Assembly: GCF_002901865.1 (NCBI RefSeq)
Contig: NZ_PPQF01000015.1
Span: forward strand, 1-38,985
DNA from: Staphylococcus agnetis
GTDB lineage: Bacteria > Bacillota > Bacilli > Staphylococcales > Staphylococcaceae
Length of the DNA stretch: 38,985 nucleotides
Direction of reading: 5' to 3'
Below the pieces are notes generated by a model, which was not told where the DNA came from, made no database searches, and was given only the letters and a program-made list of their open reading frames with translations. The position numbers and the translations under genes are program-made. This document shows, piece by piece, positions 21,652 to 34,184 of the stretch. Numbering within the stretch: position 1 is the stretch's first letter; each line of letters begins with the position of its first letter.

Positions 21652-22617
21652 TTAATCAAATAATACACTTACTGATTCGCGTTCGTATACACGTACAATC
21701 GCTTGTGCAAGCAGTTCAGCCACTGACAATTCAATGATATTGCTTGGCTTTTGATCGTCTTTAAGTTGAATCGAGTTCGTCACAATTAATTCTTTAATTG
21801 CTGAATTCTCAATACGCTCTTTCGCCGGTCCAGATAATACTGGGTGTGTACAACATGCATACACTTCTGTCGCACCTTTGTCTTTTAAAGCTTGTGCTGC
21901 GAGCGTAATTGTCCCTGCTGTATCAATAATATCATCGATAATAATTGCTGTGCGCCCTTCAATTTCACCGACAATGTTCATGACTTCGGCAACATTTGGT
22001 TTTGGACGACGTTTATCAATAATCGCGATTGGTGTTTTTAAGAAGTCCGCAAGTTTACGTGCACGTGTCACGCCACCGTGGTCTGGAGATACAACCACAT
22101 ATTTATCTGGATCAATGTCTTTATTGTTTAAGAAGTAATCCGCTAAAATAGGTACACCCATTAAGTGATCGATTGGAATATCGAAGAATCCTTGAATTTG
22201 TGGCGCATGAAGGTCTAATGCAATCATGCGGTCAGCGCCAGCAGTTTCGAATAAATCTGCCACTAATTTTGCTGTAATCGGTTCACGACTACGCGCTTTA
22301 CGATCTTGACGTGCATAACCATAATACGGTACCACGATAGAAATGTTCGCCGCTGAAGCACGTTTACATGCATCAATCATAATTAAAAGTTCCATTAAAT
22401 GAACGTTTACAGGGTTAGATGTAGGTTGAATAATAAAGACGTCACAACCACGAATACTTTCTTCGATATTAATTTGAATTTCACCATCACTGAAACGTTT
22501 AACCGTACATTTACCTAATTCAACACCAACGTGATCTGCTACTTCTTGAGCAAGGGGTTCATTACCTTTCAACGAGAAAATTTTTAAAGACGAATTTTTA
22601 TATTCGGTGTTTAACAT
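21652..22617 (-). CDS. prs: ribose-phosphate pyrophosphokinase (PRPP synthetase)
   Basis: Makes PRPP from ribose-5-phosphate and ATP for nucleotide, histidine and NAD synthesis. The 321 residues show the flexible catalytic loop [13 protein letters not shown] (101-113), the pyrophosphate loop [10 protein letters not shown] (177-186) and the PRPP signature [13 protein letters not shown] (224-236). GGAGGATAAAAC precedes the ATG. It follows glmU by 69 bp, as in most Firmicutes, and no terminator is seen between them or directly after prs. Its product feeds hpt, also in this window. Confidence 0.98.
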   Translation of the reverse strand: MLNTEYKNSSLKIFSLKGNEPLAQEVADHVGVELGKCTVKRFSDGEIQINIEESIRGCDVFIIQPTSNPVNVHLMELLIMIDACKRASAANISIVVPYYGYARQDRKARSREPITAKLVADLFETAGADRMIALDLHAPQIQGFFDIPIDHLMGVPILADYFLNNKDIDPDKYVVVSPDHGGVTRARKLADFLKTPIAIIDKRRPKPNVAEVMNIVGEIEGRTAIIIDDIIDTAGTITLAAQALKDKGATEVYACCTHPVLSGPAKERIENSAIKELIVTNSIQLKDDQKPSNIIELSVAELLAQAIVRVYERESVSVLFD

Positions 22618-22686
22618 GTTTTATCCTCCAATATAATTTAGGGTTTATGAATTGATATGTTTTAAGCATCTTATCGCTTTGAAAGT

Positions 22687-24072
<1,386 letters not shown>

Positions 24073-24087
24073 TTACACTTCTATACA

Positions 24088-24117
24088 ATTATAATTTATA
24101 CGAACTGTCACTTTCAA
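24088..24117 (-). promoter_or_regulatory. sigma-A promoter of glmU-prs
   Basis: TTGAAA (24117-24112), an 18-base spacer and TATAAT (24093-24088) on the minus strand. Confidence 0.65.
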
Positions 24118-24416
24118 GGAGTAAAAGAAGAATTGAAGTTTCATGCGCGTAAATATTTAAGCTTTCGATGCGTTGAAGACGCATAACCTCTGAAATGATA
24201 TCCCGTTGCAACTAAAAAAATTATTTTTAAAATGGTGTATAGCAACACCATTTACGTTCAATTGTTTGAAGCCCTTATATCCATGATGACGTGATGTATC
24301 CGTTAGCATACTTTCATGAAGTAATCAAAGCTTTCAATATAAACGGGCATATCAAAAGAAAAGGGTTTTGAAGTTACCTTTTTATAACTTCAAAACCCTG
24401 TGTATAGGACTGAAAA
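24118..24416 (-). other. intergenic region between spoVG and glmU
   Basis: The whole gap is 365 bp. Apart from the glmU promoter (24088-24117) and the spoVG terminator (24355-24399) it contains two clean hairpins. 24168-24184 is a perfect atgcgt-tgaag-acgcat. 24232-24251 is atggtgt-atagca-acaccat, followed on the minus strand by TTTTAAAAATAATTTTTTT, which looks like a terminator. That would be the second terminator in a row with no gene between, so a short non-coding RNA from about 24350 to 24215 is possible. I found no strong promoter for it. Confidence 0.45.
24355..24399 (-). terminator. intrinsic terminator after spoVG
   Basis: AGGGTTTTGAAGTTA (24399-24385) pairs perfectly with TAACTTCAAAACCCT (24376-24362), with an 8-base loop and TTTCTTTTG after it. 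Confidence 0.9.
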
Positions 24417-24731
24417 TTACGCTTCAGCGTTATTTTCAGATTCTTCTTTATTGTCATCATTCTGAGCAGGAATGACTTCATCAGTCTCTTCATATACTTT
24501 CATTACTGCATCCTGAATTTCTTGACGCATTTCTGAATTGATTGGATGCGCAATGTCGCGGAATTCACCATCTGGTGTACGTTTGCTTGGCATTGCTACG
24601 AAAAGTCCTGAATTGCCTTCAATGACGCGCAAGTCATGGATAACAAATGATTCGTCAAGTGTAATAGACACGAGCGCTTTCATTCTTCCATCTGTTTGTA
24701 TTTTTCTAAGTCTGACATCTGTCACTTTCAT
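24417..24731 (-). CDS. spoVG: SpoVG, RNA/DNA-binding regulator
   Basis: A 104-residue regulator beginning [20 protein letters not shown]. It has the conserved core ([38 protein letters not shown], residues ~28-66) and a charged, variable tail. In staphylococci, where sporulation is absent, SpoVG acts in the sigma-B response and influences capsule, antibiotic resistance and virulence genes. GGGGGG lies 8 bases before the ATG. It follows yabJ by 63 bp and ends with a perfect hairpin terminator, so yabJ-spoVG is the likely transcript. Confidence 0.97.
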   Translation of the reverse strand: MKVTDVRLRKIQTDGRMKALVSITLDESFVIHDLRVIEGNSGLFVAMPSKRTPDGEFRDIAHPINSEMRQEIQDAVMKVYEETDEVIPAQNDDNKEESENNAEA

Positions 24732-24794
24732 GTAGTGAGCCCCCCATAGTATATAAGTTAGAAAATGTAGTGATTTAAGAAGTTCAAGTGTATA

Positions 24795-25175
24795 TTATAC
24801 ATCCTTTACTTCAGCGATGACTTCGATTTCAATTTTAACATCTTTTGGCAAACGTGCCACTTCAACTGCACTTCTCGCCGGTTTATGCGAAGTAAAGTAC
24901 GTGCCGTAAACATCGTTCACCTTTTGGAAATGTTCCATATCGGATAAGAAAACGAGCACTTTCACAACGTGATCTAAATCAGATCCTGCTGCTTCTAGTA
25001 CAGCTTTCAAATTTTCAAACACTTGTTTCGTTTGTGCCTCAACATCATCACTTACAATATTACCTTCTAAATTTAAAGGTATTTGCCCTGACGTATAGAC
25101 CATACCATTGACAATAGATGCATGTGAATACGGTCCAACTGCAGCAGGCGCTTTATCTGTGTTAATTGTTTGCAT
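24795..25175 (-). CDS. yabJ: RidA-family enamine/imine deaminase (YabJ)
   Basis: A 126-residue Rid protein that hydrolyses reactive 2-aminoacrylate-type imines and trims damage from PLP enzymes. It shows the family motifs [20 protein letters not shown], near the N-terminus, and the C-terminal [21 protein letters not shown] with the conserved active-site arginine (Arg101). The AAAAGGAGCG site precedes the ATG. It lies 18 bp after purR, with a possible sigma-B promoter inside the end of purR. Confidence 0.97.
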   Translation of the reverse strand: MQTINTDKAPAAVGPYSHASIVNGMVYTSGQIPLNLEGNIVSDDVEAQTKQVFENLKAVLEAAGSDLDHVVKVLVFLSDMEHFQKVNDVYGTYFTSHKPARSAVEVARLPKDVKIEIEVIAEVKDV

Positions 25176-25193
25176 AACGATAAACGCTCCTTT

Positions 25194-26021
25194 TTAATTA
25201 TTAAATTTAGAAAGGCTATTACCCGCTTCGACTTTAAACGCTTGGTTATACTCATCGACGTCGGACAACCGTACTAAGGAAGTATAGTCCTCGATTAATC
25301 TTTGCTTGACTTCTTTAGATTCTACAAGTACCGATACCCCTTTTACTTCAGCCTTAAACTCATTCATTAAATTGATTACACCATTTATCGAACCACCCGC
25401 ACGCATGAAGTCATCTACAATTAAAACTTTTGAGTGTTCTTTTAGTGTACGTTTAGATAATACCATTGTTTCGATTTTTCGTGTTGAACCTGATACATAA
25501 TTTATTGAAACAGTGGACCCTTCAGTCACTTTATTATCTTTACGTATCACGACAACTGGTAAATTCAATATACTCGCAACCGCATTGGCTAGCGATATCC
25601 CTTTCGTTGCGATAGTTACGACCGCATCCAAATCTTCATGCATATAAATCGTCGCAATAAGTTTACCCACTTGTTTTAAAAGCGGTGGATTGCCTACTAA
25701 ATCTGATAAAAATAAATAACCTCCAGGCAGTAACCTTTCTTTTTCTTGAAGTAAGTGGATTAATTCTTCAATCACTGCTTCCGCCTCTGCTTTTTGCATT
25801 TCAGGTCGGTAGCGCACACCACCACTCGCACCTGCCACCGTTTCTATCGTTCCAAGTCCTTCTTCAATAAGCGTATCTTTAATGATTTGGACATCTTCAC
25901 TAATTGATGACTTTGCTTGTTTAAACTTCGTTACAAAAAACGTGAGTGGCACGAGCTTATTCGGGTTGTTAATTAAATATTGTGTCATGAAGACGATACG
26001 TTCACTTCTTTTATATCTCAT
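25194..26021 (-). CDS. purR: purine operon repressor PurR
   Basis: A DNA-binding repressor of purine genes whose binding is relieved by PRPP. The 275 residues comprise an N-terminal winged-helix domain (RYKRSERIVFMTQYLINNPN to ~70) and a phosphoribosyltransferase-fold domain with the PRPP motif VLIVDDFMRAGGS near 200-213, used for ligand sensing rather than catalysis. It stands between ispE (24 bp upstream) and yabJ. PRPP is made by Prs, encoded 3 kb downstream. Confidence 0.97.
   Translation of the reverse strand: MRYKRSERIVFMTQYLINNPNKLVPLTFFVTKFKQAKSSISEDVQIIKDTLIEEGLGTIETVAGASGGVRYRPEMQKAEAEAVIEELIHLLQEKERLLPGGYLFLSDLVGNPPLLKQVGKLIATIYMHEDLDAVVTIATKGISLANAVASILNLPVVVIRKDNKVTEGSTVSINYVSGSTRKIETMVLSKRTLKEHSKVLIVDDFMRAGGSINGVINLMNEFKAEVKGVSVLVESKEVKQRLIEDYTSLVRLSDVDEYNQAFKVEAGNSLSKFNN
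25219..25239 (-). promoter_or_regulatory. possible sigma-B promoter of yabJ-spoVG inside purR
   Basis: GTTTAA (25239-25234) and GGGTAA (25224-25219) on the minus strand resemble sigma-B boxes, and yabJ-spoVG is a known sigma-B operon in S. aureus. The spacer here is only 9 bases against the usual 12-15, and the bases also encode the PurR C-terminus, so this is weak. Confidence 0.25.
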
Positions 26022-26044
26022 GCATCATCAATTCCTTTCAAACA

Positions 26045-26893
26045 TCATCCTAATGTACGCACTAAATACACATCGTTACAGCATCCACAAATGGCATTAT
26101 AAATATGACGTGCTTGACGTTCTCGTTGCGCAAAACCGTACACAGTGGGACCACTGCCACTCATCAACGCACCATCCGCACCATTGTTCAACATGTTCTC
26201 TTTTATTTTTTGAATTTCAGGTTGTAAGGCCATAGAAACTGGTTCCAAACGATTGGATAAACTGTGACATACACCTAAATAATCTTGCTGTTTAATCGCA
26301 TCCATACATGCTGACGTATGCACATCAAATGGAAGGTTCAAATTAAGACCATTATAAATTTCTGGTGTGGACAACCCAGCTTGCGGTTTCGCGACAATGA
26401 CCCAACATGAAGGTGGTCGATCGAGTAACGTAATTTTTTCACCGCGACCTTGGCATAAAGCAGTCGTTCCGTAAACGCAAAATGGAATATCAGACCCTAT
26501 TTCTGCCGATAACGCACTTAATTCATCCAAACTTCTATTCAATTCAAATAGACGATTCATCCCACGCATTGTCGCAGCAGCATCACTAGAACCACCTGCC
26601 AAACCGGCAGCAACCGGAATGTTTTTCTCTAAAGTAATCGTCACGCCTTCTTTAATGTGATAGGCTTCTTTCATTAAAAGTGCCGCACGATAAGCTAAAT
26701 TACGATCATCCGATGGAATATACGTTTCATCAACGTGAAGTACGATTTTATCATCGTGACGCTTTTCAAAAGATAATCGATCATTTAAATCAATGGTCGT
26801 CATAATCATTTCCACTTCGTGATAACCGTCTTCTCGCTTAAATAATGTATCTAACGTTAAATTAATTTTAGCAGGAGCCGTTTCATAAATCAT
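26045..26893 (-). CDS. ispE: 4-diphosphocytidyl-2-C-methyl-D-erythritol kinase (IspE-like)
   Basis: A GHMP-family kinase. The 282 residues show Lys9 in [10 protein letters not shown], the ATP loop [16 protein letters not shown] (93-108) with GSDIPFC downstream, and SGSGPTVYG near the C-terminus. In organisms with the MEP pathway it phosphorylates CDP-methylerythritol. Staphylococci make isoprenoids by the mevalonate pathway, so the true substrate of this conserved homologue is uncertain. It has an extended -10 element (26929-26937) and a palindrome just upstream (26941-26957). It precedes purR. Confidence 0.93.
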   Translation of the reverse strand: MIYETAPAKINLTLDTLFKREDGYHEVEMIMTTIDLNDRLSFEKRHDDKIVLHVDETYIPSDDRNLAYRAALLMKEAYHIKEGVTITLEKNIPVAAGLAGGSSDAAATMRGMNRLFELNRSLDELSALSAEIGSDIPFCVYGTTALCQGRGEKITLLDRPPSCWVIVAKPQAGLSTPEIYNGLNLNLPFDVHTSACMDAIKQQDYLGVCHSLSNRLEPVSMALQPEIQKIKENMLNNGADGALMSGSGPTVYGFAQRERQARHIYNAICGCCNDVYLVRTLG

Positions 26894-26928
26894 ACTATCA
26901 TTTCCTCTTTTTAAATGGTATTACTGTG

Positions 26929-26957
26929 ATTTTACCATAACTCCATTAATGATGGAG
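26929..26957 (-). promoter_or_regulatory. ispE promoter with overlapping palindrome
   Basis: TGGTAAAAT (26937-26929, minus strand) is an extended -10 element. The perfect dyad ctccat-taatg-atggag at 26941-26957 lies where the -35 region should be, so it could be an operator. No known regulator is assigned. Confidence 0.4.
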
Positions 26958-27069
26958 GCGCTCATAAGCTAAATATTTAAAAAGTAACAAAACCTAACTT
27001 TTGGCACTATCAATCATTCATTTATTCTAATTAATAATAAATACAAATCTTCTTATGACTTCGCGCACT

Positions 27070-27120
27070 AAAAAAGAGCGAGACGATGAAATCCACTCCT
27101 AAAGATTCCATTCCCACTCT
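27070..27120 (-). terminator. intrinsic terminator after veg
   Basis: AGAGTGGGA (27120-27112) pairs, with G-U pairs, with TCTCGCTCT (27083-27075), and six T follow on the minus strand. The GTGGGA/TCTCGC type of stem is common in staphylococcal intergenic hairpins. Confidence 0.75.
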
Positions 27121-27152
27121 CAAATATGTACAACTTATCAATCAAATAAGTA

Positions 27153-27419
27153 TTATTGCGCCGCTGCTTCTTGTTGTAAGTCTTCCTCTACAAATGATAC
27201 GTGTACATTTTCAGTAAGTACATCTGCATAAGTATAGGACACTCGTTCGAAGTTGTGCTTATCTTGGTCTAATTCAACAATGAACACAGAAGGATATGTT
27301 TCTTTTAACACACCAGAACGTTCAATTGTTTTTTTACGTCCCCCATTAGCTTTTAGTACAATACGATTTCCTAACTGACAATCAAGACGATTTTTGATGT
27401 CTATAATAGATTTTGGCAT
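27153..27419 (-). CDS. veg: Veg family protein
   Basis: An 88-residue protein beginning [20 protein letters not shown], with the conserved [16 protein letters not shown] segment. Veg is a small, highly expressed Firmicute protein. In B. subtilis it stimulates biofilm genes by acting on SinR; its role in staphylococci is not clear. The ATG at 27419 is chosen from the GAGGTGGAG ribosome site; an in-frame start at 27455 has none. It has a strong promoter and a terminator and lies between ksgA and ispE, without the spore gene sspF found there in Bacillus. Confidence 0.95.
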   Translation of the reverse strand: MPKSIIDIKNRLDCQLGNRIVLKANGGRKKTIERSGVLKETYPSVFIVELDQDKHNFERVSYTYADVLTENVHVSFVEEDLQQEAAAQ

Positions 27420-27443
27420 ATTGCTCCACCTCGCTACTGGTGT

Positions 27444-27473
27444 AGTATAACACATTTAGAGCGTTGAGGTCAA
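27444..27473 (-). promoter_or_regulatory. sigma-A promoter of veg
   Basis: TTGACC (27473-27468), an 18-base spacer and TATACT (27449-27444) with a TGn extension on the minus strand. The veg promoter is known to be strong in Bacillus. Confidence 0.75.
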
Positions 27474-27518
27474 ATAAAATTTTAATTTTATCAATGCCGG
27501 TTTAGAAAGTCAATCATT

Positions 27519-28415
<897 letters not shown>

Positions 28416-28955
28416 TTACTCCTCTTCTCCTAATGCGCGGCGCACGTCTTGTTCTGTATAACCAAACGCATTGAGTTTCTTTAATAATTGTTTCCCATTT
28501 GAATGACCAATGTGTAGTTGACGTCCAACTATGTCACGGCGACGTCTTGCATCTGGACCAATGATAAGTCCTAAATCAATCAGTGTCGCTTTATCGATTG
28601 TTTCTTCAGATTCTGATAAAGGTGAAGACACATGCATTAAGGCCTCACGAATAGCATCAAATGACGCATGTTCCACACCAATTTTACCACGTTTATTTTT
28701 CGCTTTTTCGCGGTCAATATAGGCATGTTTGACACCTGGCACAGCATCGCGAATGGTATTGCGAATTTTATCACCCGGGAAATCCGGATCGGTAAGTACG
28801 ATGACACCTCGTGTCTCTTGCGCTTTACGAATAACATCTAAGCACGCACGGTCAATCGCACTGCCATTCGTCTCAATCGTATCACATTCAACAGCACGTT
28901 GGACGCGTTCAGTGTCGTCACGACCCTCTACAACGATAAATTCATTTATTTTCAC
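28416..28955 (-). CDS. rnmV: ribonuclease M5
   Basis: Cuts precursor 5S rRNA in low-GC Gram-positives to give the mature ends. The 179-residue protein has an N-terminal TOPRIM domain with catalytic Glu10 in VVEGRDDT, and TDPDFPGDKIR with the acidic pair at 56-58. The rest is a helical domain that binds RNA. A full-length 5S gene is at 869-983 and a partial one at 38909, its substrates. It is 13 bp downstream of tatD. Confidence 0.97.
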   Translation of the reverse strand: MKINEFIVVEGRDDTERVQRAVECDTIETNGSAIDRACLDVIRKAQETRGVIVLTDPDFPGDKIRNTIRDAVPGVKHAYIDREKAKNKRGKIGVEHASFDAIREALMHVSSPLSESEETIDKATLIDLGLIIGPDARRRRDIVGRQLHIGHSNGKQLLKKLNAFGYTEQDVRRALGEEE

Positions 28956-28968
28956 TTAGGCACCTCTT

Positions 28969-29739
28969 TTAACTCAAGTTAAACAAGCGTTCTGCATTTT
29001 GAGTAGTTTGTTGCGCTACTTCTTCATATGAAATGCCACGTAAATCTGCAATTTGTTGTGCGACGAGTGTTACGTGCGCAGGTTCATTACGTTTACCGCG
29101 ATACGGATGCGGCGTTAAAAATGGGGCATCTGTCTCCACTAACAGACGATCTAACGGTACATGTTTCGCCACTTCTTTCGGTTGTTTCGCATTTTTAAAC
29201 GTTACTGGACCACCAAGTGAAATGTGAAAGTTTAGTTTTTGTGTGACAACATCTGCAATTTCTGGTGAACCACTAAAACTATGCATGATGCCTCCTACCT
29301 CTTCAGCATGTTCTTCTAATAAAATGTCGATACAATCTTGCGTTGCATCTCTGTTGTGAATCACAATCGGTAATTTCACACGTTTGGCTAATGCAATTTG
29401 TTTTCTAAATACCTCTTTTTGAATCTCTTTCGGTGATTTATCCCAATGATAATCTAAGCCCATTTCACCTATACCAATAACTTTTGGGTGTTGCGATAAG
29501 GATTCAATCCAATCTAAACGCTCATCTGTACAATCTATCGCATCCACTGGGTGCCAACCGATAATGGCGTAAATAAAATCATAGTCATCAATTAATTTCA
29601 TCGCACGTTCAATCGTTTTTGTATCGAAACCTACTACAAACATACGATCTACACCCGCGTCTCGCGCACGGTCAATTACCGCTTCTAAATCTTCATCATA
29701 TTGATCCGCATTTAAATGTACGTGTGTATCGATTAACAT
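28969..29739 (-). CDS. tatD: TatD family metal-dependent hydrolase (DNase)
   Basis: A 256-residue TIM-barrel hydrolase. The markers are DTHVHLN near the N-terminus (metal-binding His6 and His8), GEMGLDYHWDKS, the VIHNRDATQ and HSFSGSPE segments, and ETDAPFLTPHPYRGKRNEP. Members act as 3'-5' DNases, but the biological substrate is not settled. The ATG at 29739 has GGAGG 7 bases upstream; the earlier ATG at 29745 is too close to it. It lies between metG and rnmV. Confidence 0.95.
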   Translation of the reverse strand: MLIDTHVHLNADQYDEDLEAVIDRARDAGVDRMFVVGFDTKTIERAMKLIDDYDFIYAIIGWHPVDAIDCTDERLDWIESLSQHPKVIGIGEMGLDYHWDKSPKEIQKEVFRKQIALAKRVKLPIVIHNRDATQDCIDILLEEHAEEVGGIMHSFSGSPEIADVVTQKLNFHISLGGPVTFKNAKQPKEVAKHVPLDRLLVETDAPFLTPHPYRGKRNEPAHVTLVAQQIADLRGISYEEVAQQTTQNAERLFNLS

Positions 29740-29758
29740 TGTCATTCCTCCTATGTCG

Positions 29759-29817
29759 TATTAAAGGGGTGAGACTGGCATCAAATTATGAACCATTTGA
29801 TGTGCATGCCCCACCCC
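29759..29817 (-). terminator. long hairpin terminator after metG
   Basis: GGGGTGGGGC (29817-29808) and GTCTCACCCC (29774-29765) frame an inner ATCAAAT/ATTTGAT stem. TTTAAT follows on the minus strand. It is probably a partial terminator, since tatD has no clear promoter of its own. The motif resembles the staphylococcal GTGGGAC-type hairpins. Confidence 0.65.
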
Positions 29818-29902
29818 GAAGTGTCTTTCAATTTAGCCTCAATGCAAAATAAGGTTCATTTCAGTTGCTAATTTATGCGTACCTTATCATTTCAGATGAG
29901 AA

Positions 29903-31882
<1,980 letters not shown>

Positions 31883-31900
31883 TCATTTCTTATCTAATCT

Positions 31901-31929
31901 AATATATCTAAAATCGCTGTCTTTTTCAA
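31901..31929 (-). promoter_or_regulatory. sigma-A promoter of metG
   Basis: TTGAAA (31929-31924), a 17-base spacer and TATATT (31906-31901) on the minus strand. Confidence 0.7.
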
Positions 31930-31967
31930 TCCACCAACGATACATCTTGCCGAATTGATGTCATAGG

Positions 31968-32804
31968 TTATACCTCTATATCATGATAGACATTGTATAT
32001 GGTTTTGCTCGACATCTCCCGATCTTTGGCGACTTGTTTAATCGCTTGTTTTGGCTTCATATTTTGCTGAATATAATGGTTTACATGATCTTCTATGGAG
32101 AGTGACTCAAACCACTTTGTCGTTTCAATCGCCTCTTGACCTTCGATAAGAATGACAAATTCACCTTTTAAAGGAATCGTATTATCTAGTTGTACCAGTA
32201 ACTCGTTCACTTTTGCTGTTGTAATTTGTTCAAATTTCTTCGTTAATTCACGTCCGAGGGTGATATGTCTTTCAGGGTCAATGTCATGAATGACTTCTAA
32301 CGTATCTTTGACACGATAAGGAGATTCATATAATAACAACGTGCTCTCTTGAAACATACGCACTTCTAAAATTGCTTTCTTCTCGCGTGCTTTTCGTGGC
32401 AAAAATCCTAGAAATGTGTATACAAAAGAAGGTAACCCACTCGCCATTAATGCGGTTAAACCCGCATTAGCACCTGGAATAGGCGTTACTGGAATCTTCG
32501 CTTCACGTGCTTGCACGACCAGTTCGTACCCAGGATCTGATATTAACGGCAACCCTGCATCAGAGACGAGTGCGACTGATTTACCGTCTAACAACGTTTT
32601 GATTAACGCTGTAGTCATGTGGTCTTTATTATGATCATGATAGGATTGTAATGGCGTTGATATGTCGAAATGATGGCAAAGTTTTTTAGTGACACGCGTA
32701 TCCTCACATGCAATTAAATCTACTGTTTTAAGAGTGTCAATCGCCCGAAAGGTCATGTCATCCAAATTACCGATGGGGGTTCCCACTAAATATAAATGTG
32801 TCAT
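31968..32804 (-). CDS. rsmI: 16S rRNA 2'-O-ribose C1402 methyltransferase RsmI
   Basis: Methylates the ribose of C1402 in the 16S decoding centre. The 278 residues start MTHLYLVGTPIGNLDDMTFR (SAM-binding GTPIGNL), with SDAGLPLISDPG and PIPGANAGLTALMASG downstream, the tetrapyrrole-methylase-like fold. AAAGGAG precedes the ATG, which overlaps the yazA stop by 4 bases. It is the last gene of the run that begins with yabA. Confidence 0.96.
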   Translation of the reverse strand: MTHLYLVGTPIGNLDDMTFRAIDTLKTVDLIACEDTRVTKKLCHHFDISTPLQSYHDHNKDHMTTALIKTLLDGKSVALVSDAGLPLISDPGYELVVQAREAKIPVTPIPGANAGLTALMASGLPSFVYTFLGFLPRKAREKKAILEVRMFQESTLLLYESPYRVKDTLEVIHDIDPERHITLGRELTKKFEQITTAKVNELLVQLDNTIPLKGEFVILIEGQEAIETTKWFESLSIEDHVNHYIQQNMKPKQAIKQVAKDREMSSKTIYNVYHDIEV

Positions 32805-33055
32805 GCTAAGGCTCCTTTTATGAGTCGTAATTTCGCATCACGACTTAATTGTTTAATGGCATGTTCTCGTTTTAACGCTTCTGATTTTGTGTCAAAGCAT
32901 TCTTGATACATCAATTGAACAGGACGACGTGTTTTTGTATATTTAGCCCCTTTACCTTCATTATGTTTCGCGATACGTGCTTCGATATTCGTTGTATAAC
33001 CCGTATAAAGCGAGGCATCTTTACACTGAACGATATAAATATAATGGTTAGCCAT
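32801..33055 (-). CDS. yazA: GIY-YIG domain protein (YazA/UPF0213)
   Basis: An 84-residue single-domain GIY-YIG nuclease-like protein: YIYIVQCKDASLYTGYTTNI, then RIAKHNEGKGAKYTKTRRPV. The catalytic tyrosines and arginine region are present. The biological role of this family is unknown. It overlaps trmN by 8 bases and rsmI by 4, so all three are translationally coupled. Confidence 0.93.
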   Translation of the reverse strand: MANHYIYIVQCKDASLYTGYTTNIEARIAKHNEGKGAKYTKTRRPVQLMYQECFDTKSEALKREHAIKQLSRDAKLRLIKGALA

Positions 33056-33773
33056 AATACACCGCCTTCATCTCATCCGTATACGCGCCAGACGCATCAT
33101 AAATATAAAAAGGGGGCGCAAGTTTTAATCCTTCATTGCCACCTTTACGACCTTCAACAACAATTGTTTGCGCATCTTTTCCAGGTTTACTATATATCAT
33201 ATGTAACTGTTTTGGTTCTATAGCGTAACGGCGCATAGATTCAAAAATATCTAACACACGTTCTGCGCGATGCACCATCATCAGACGGCCACCTTGTTTC
33301 AATGCATGACCACTGACGCGAATACAGTCATCTAACGTACAATACACCTCATGTCGCGCGATTTTATGCGCTTCAATTTGGTGTTGATTCATTTGATTGA
33401 TTTTAAAATACGGAGGGTTACATGTAATTAAATCGAAGGATGAAGGTTTAAAACGACGTGTGACATTTTGTATATCATCATGAAGAATGTCAATACGTGA
33501 TGATACATCATTATACGCCACACTACGTTGAGCCATATCAACCAGCGTTGGTTGAATCTCAATACCTGTAATATGATTGGATCCTTTTGCGGACAATAAT
33601 AGTGGAATCACACCATTCCCTGTACATAAATCTAAAATGCGATCACGCGTTCTTGGTTTTGTAAAATGCCCAAGAAGTAACGCATCGGTTGAAAAAGAAA
33701 ATACGGCATCGTTTTGAATAATTCGCATATTTTCTTTGACCAAATAATCTAAACGCTCTCCCTGTCGTAACAC
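33048..33773 (-). CDS. yabB: tRNA1(Val) adenine-N6 methyltransferase-like (YabB/TrmN6)
   Basis: A class I SAM-dependent methyltransferase with the N6-adenine signature NPPYF. From the GTG at 33773 it has 241 residues, beginning (V)LRQGERLDYLVKEN, with VFSFSTDALLLGHF and DLCTGNGVIPLLLSAKG as SAM-binding. It probably methylates A37 in tRNA, by analogy with TrmN6. The start is chosen because AGAGG stands 7 bases before the GTG and homologues start near here; an alternative ATG at 33809 lacks a good site. Confidence 0.9.
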   Translation of the reverse strand: MLRQGERLDYLVKENMRIIQNDAVFSFSTDALLLGHFTKPRTRDRILDLCTGNGVIPLLLSAKGSNHITGIEIQPTLVDMAQRSVAYNDVSSRIDILHDDIQNVTRRFKPSSFDLITCNPPYFKINQMNQHQIEAHKIARHEVYCTLDDCIRVSGHALKQGGRLMMVHRAERVLDIFESMRRYAIEPKQLHMIYSKPGKDAQTIVVEGRKGGNEGLKLAPPFYIYDASGAYTDEMKAVYYG

Positions 33774-33815
33774 TCTGCCACCTCTTATCGTTTTTCCACC
33801 ATATCTCAATTCGAA

Positions 33816-34172
33816 TCAGTCATGGTCTCGCTTACTATTTAATACATTTAAACAAAATATACAGTCTTCACCTTTCCGGTGTTTACCGAATACATCATGG
33901 CAAATATGAAAACCTTCGTGGTATAATTTCGCAAAATATTCACGACTTTGAAGTTGTTTTGTGGCACGTTTTTTCACTTTCGTCGCCTCTTGCTCTGAAG
34001 TCGCTTGTTGTTGATGTAATAATGATTTCAAATGATCATTTTCCGTTTGTAATGCCACATTTTCTTCAACAAGTTCTACCGTTAATGCTTTAAGTTGTTG
34101 CATATTTTCTTGAATCAACGTCACATTTTGCTCGAGTTGCATTAAGCGGTCGAAAAGTTCATTTCGATCCAA
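33816..34172 (-). CDS. yabA: replication initiation control protein YabA
   Basis: Binds DnaA and the sliding clamp DnaN to prevent over-initiation. The 118 residues show an N-terminal leucine-zipper-like coiled coil (3-55, MDRNELFDRLMQLEQNVTLI), a basic linker and a C-terminal zinc motif His89-x-Cys91...Cys104-x-x-Cys107. It lies between ricT and the methyltransferase gene. Length and zinc ligands match B. subtilis YabA. Confidence 0.96.
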   Translation of the reverse strand: MDRNELFDRLMQLEQNVTLIQENMQQLKALTVELVEENVALQTENDHLKSLLHQQQATSEQEATKVKKRATKQLQSREYFAKLYHEGFHICHDVFGKHRKGEDCIFCLNVLNSKRDHD

Positions 34173-34184
34173 TGGCCCTCCTCC

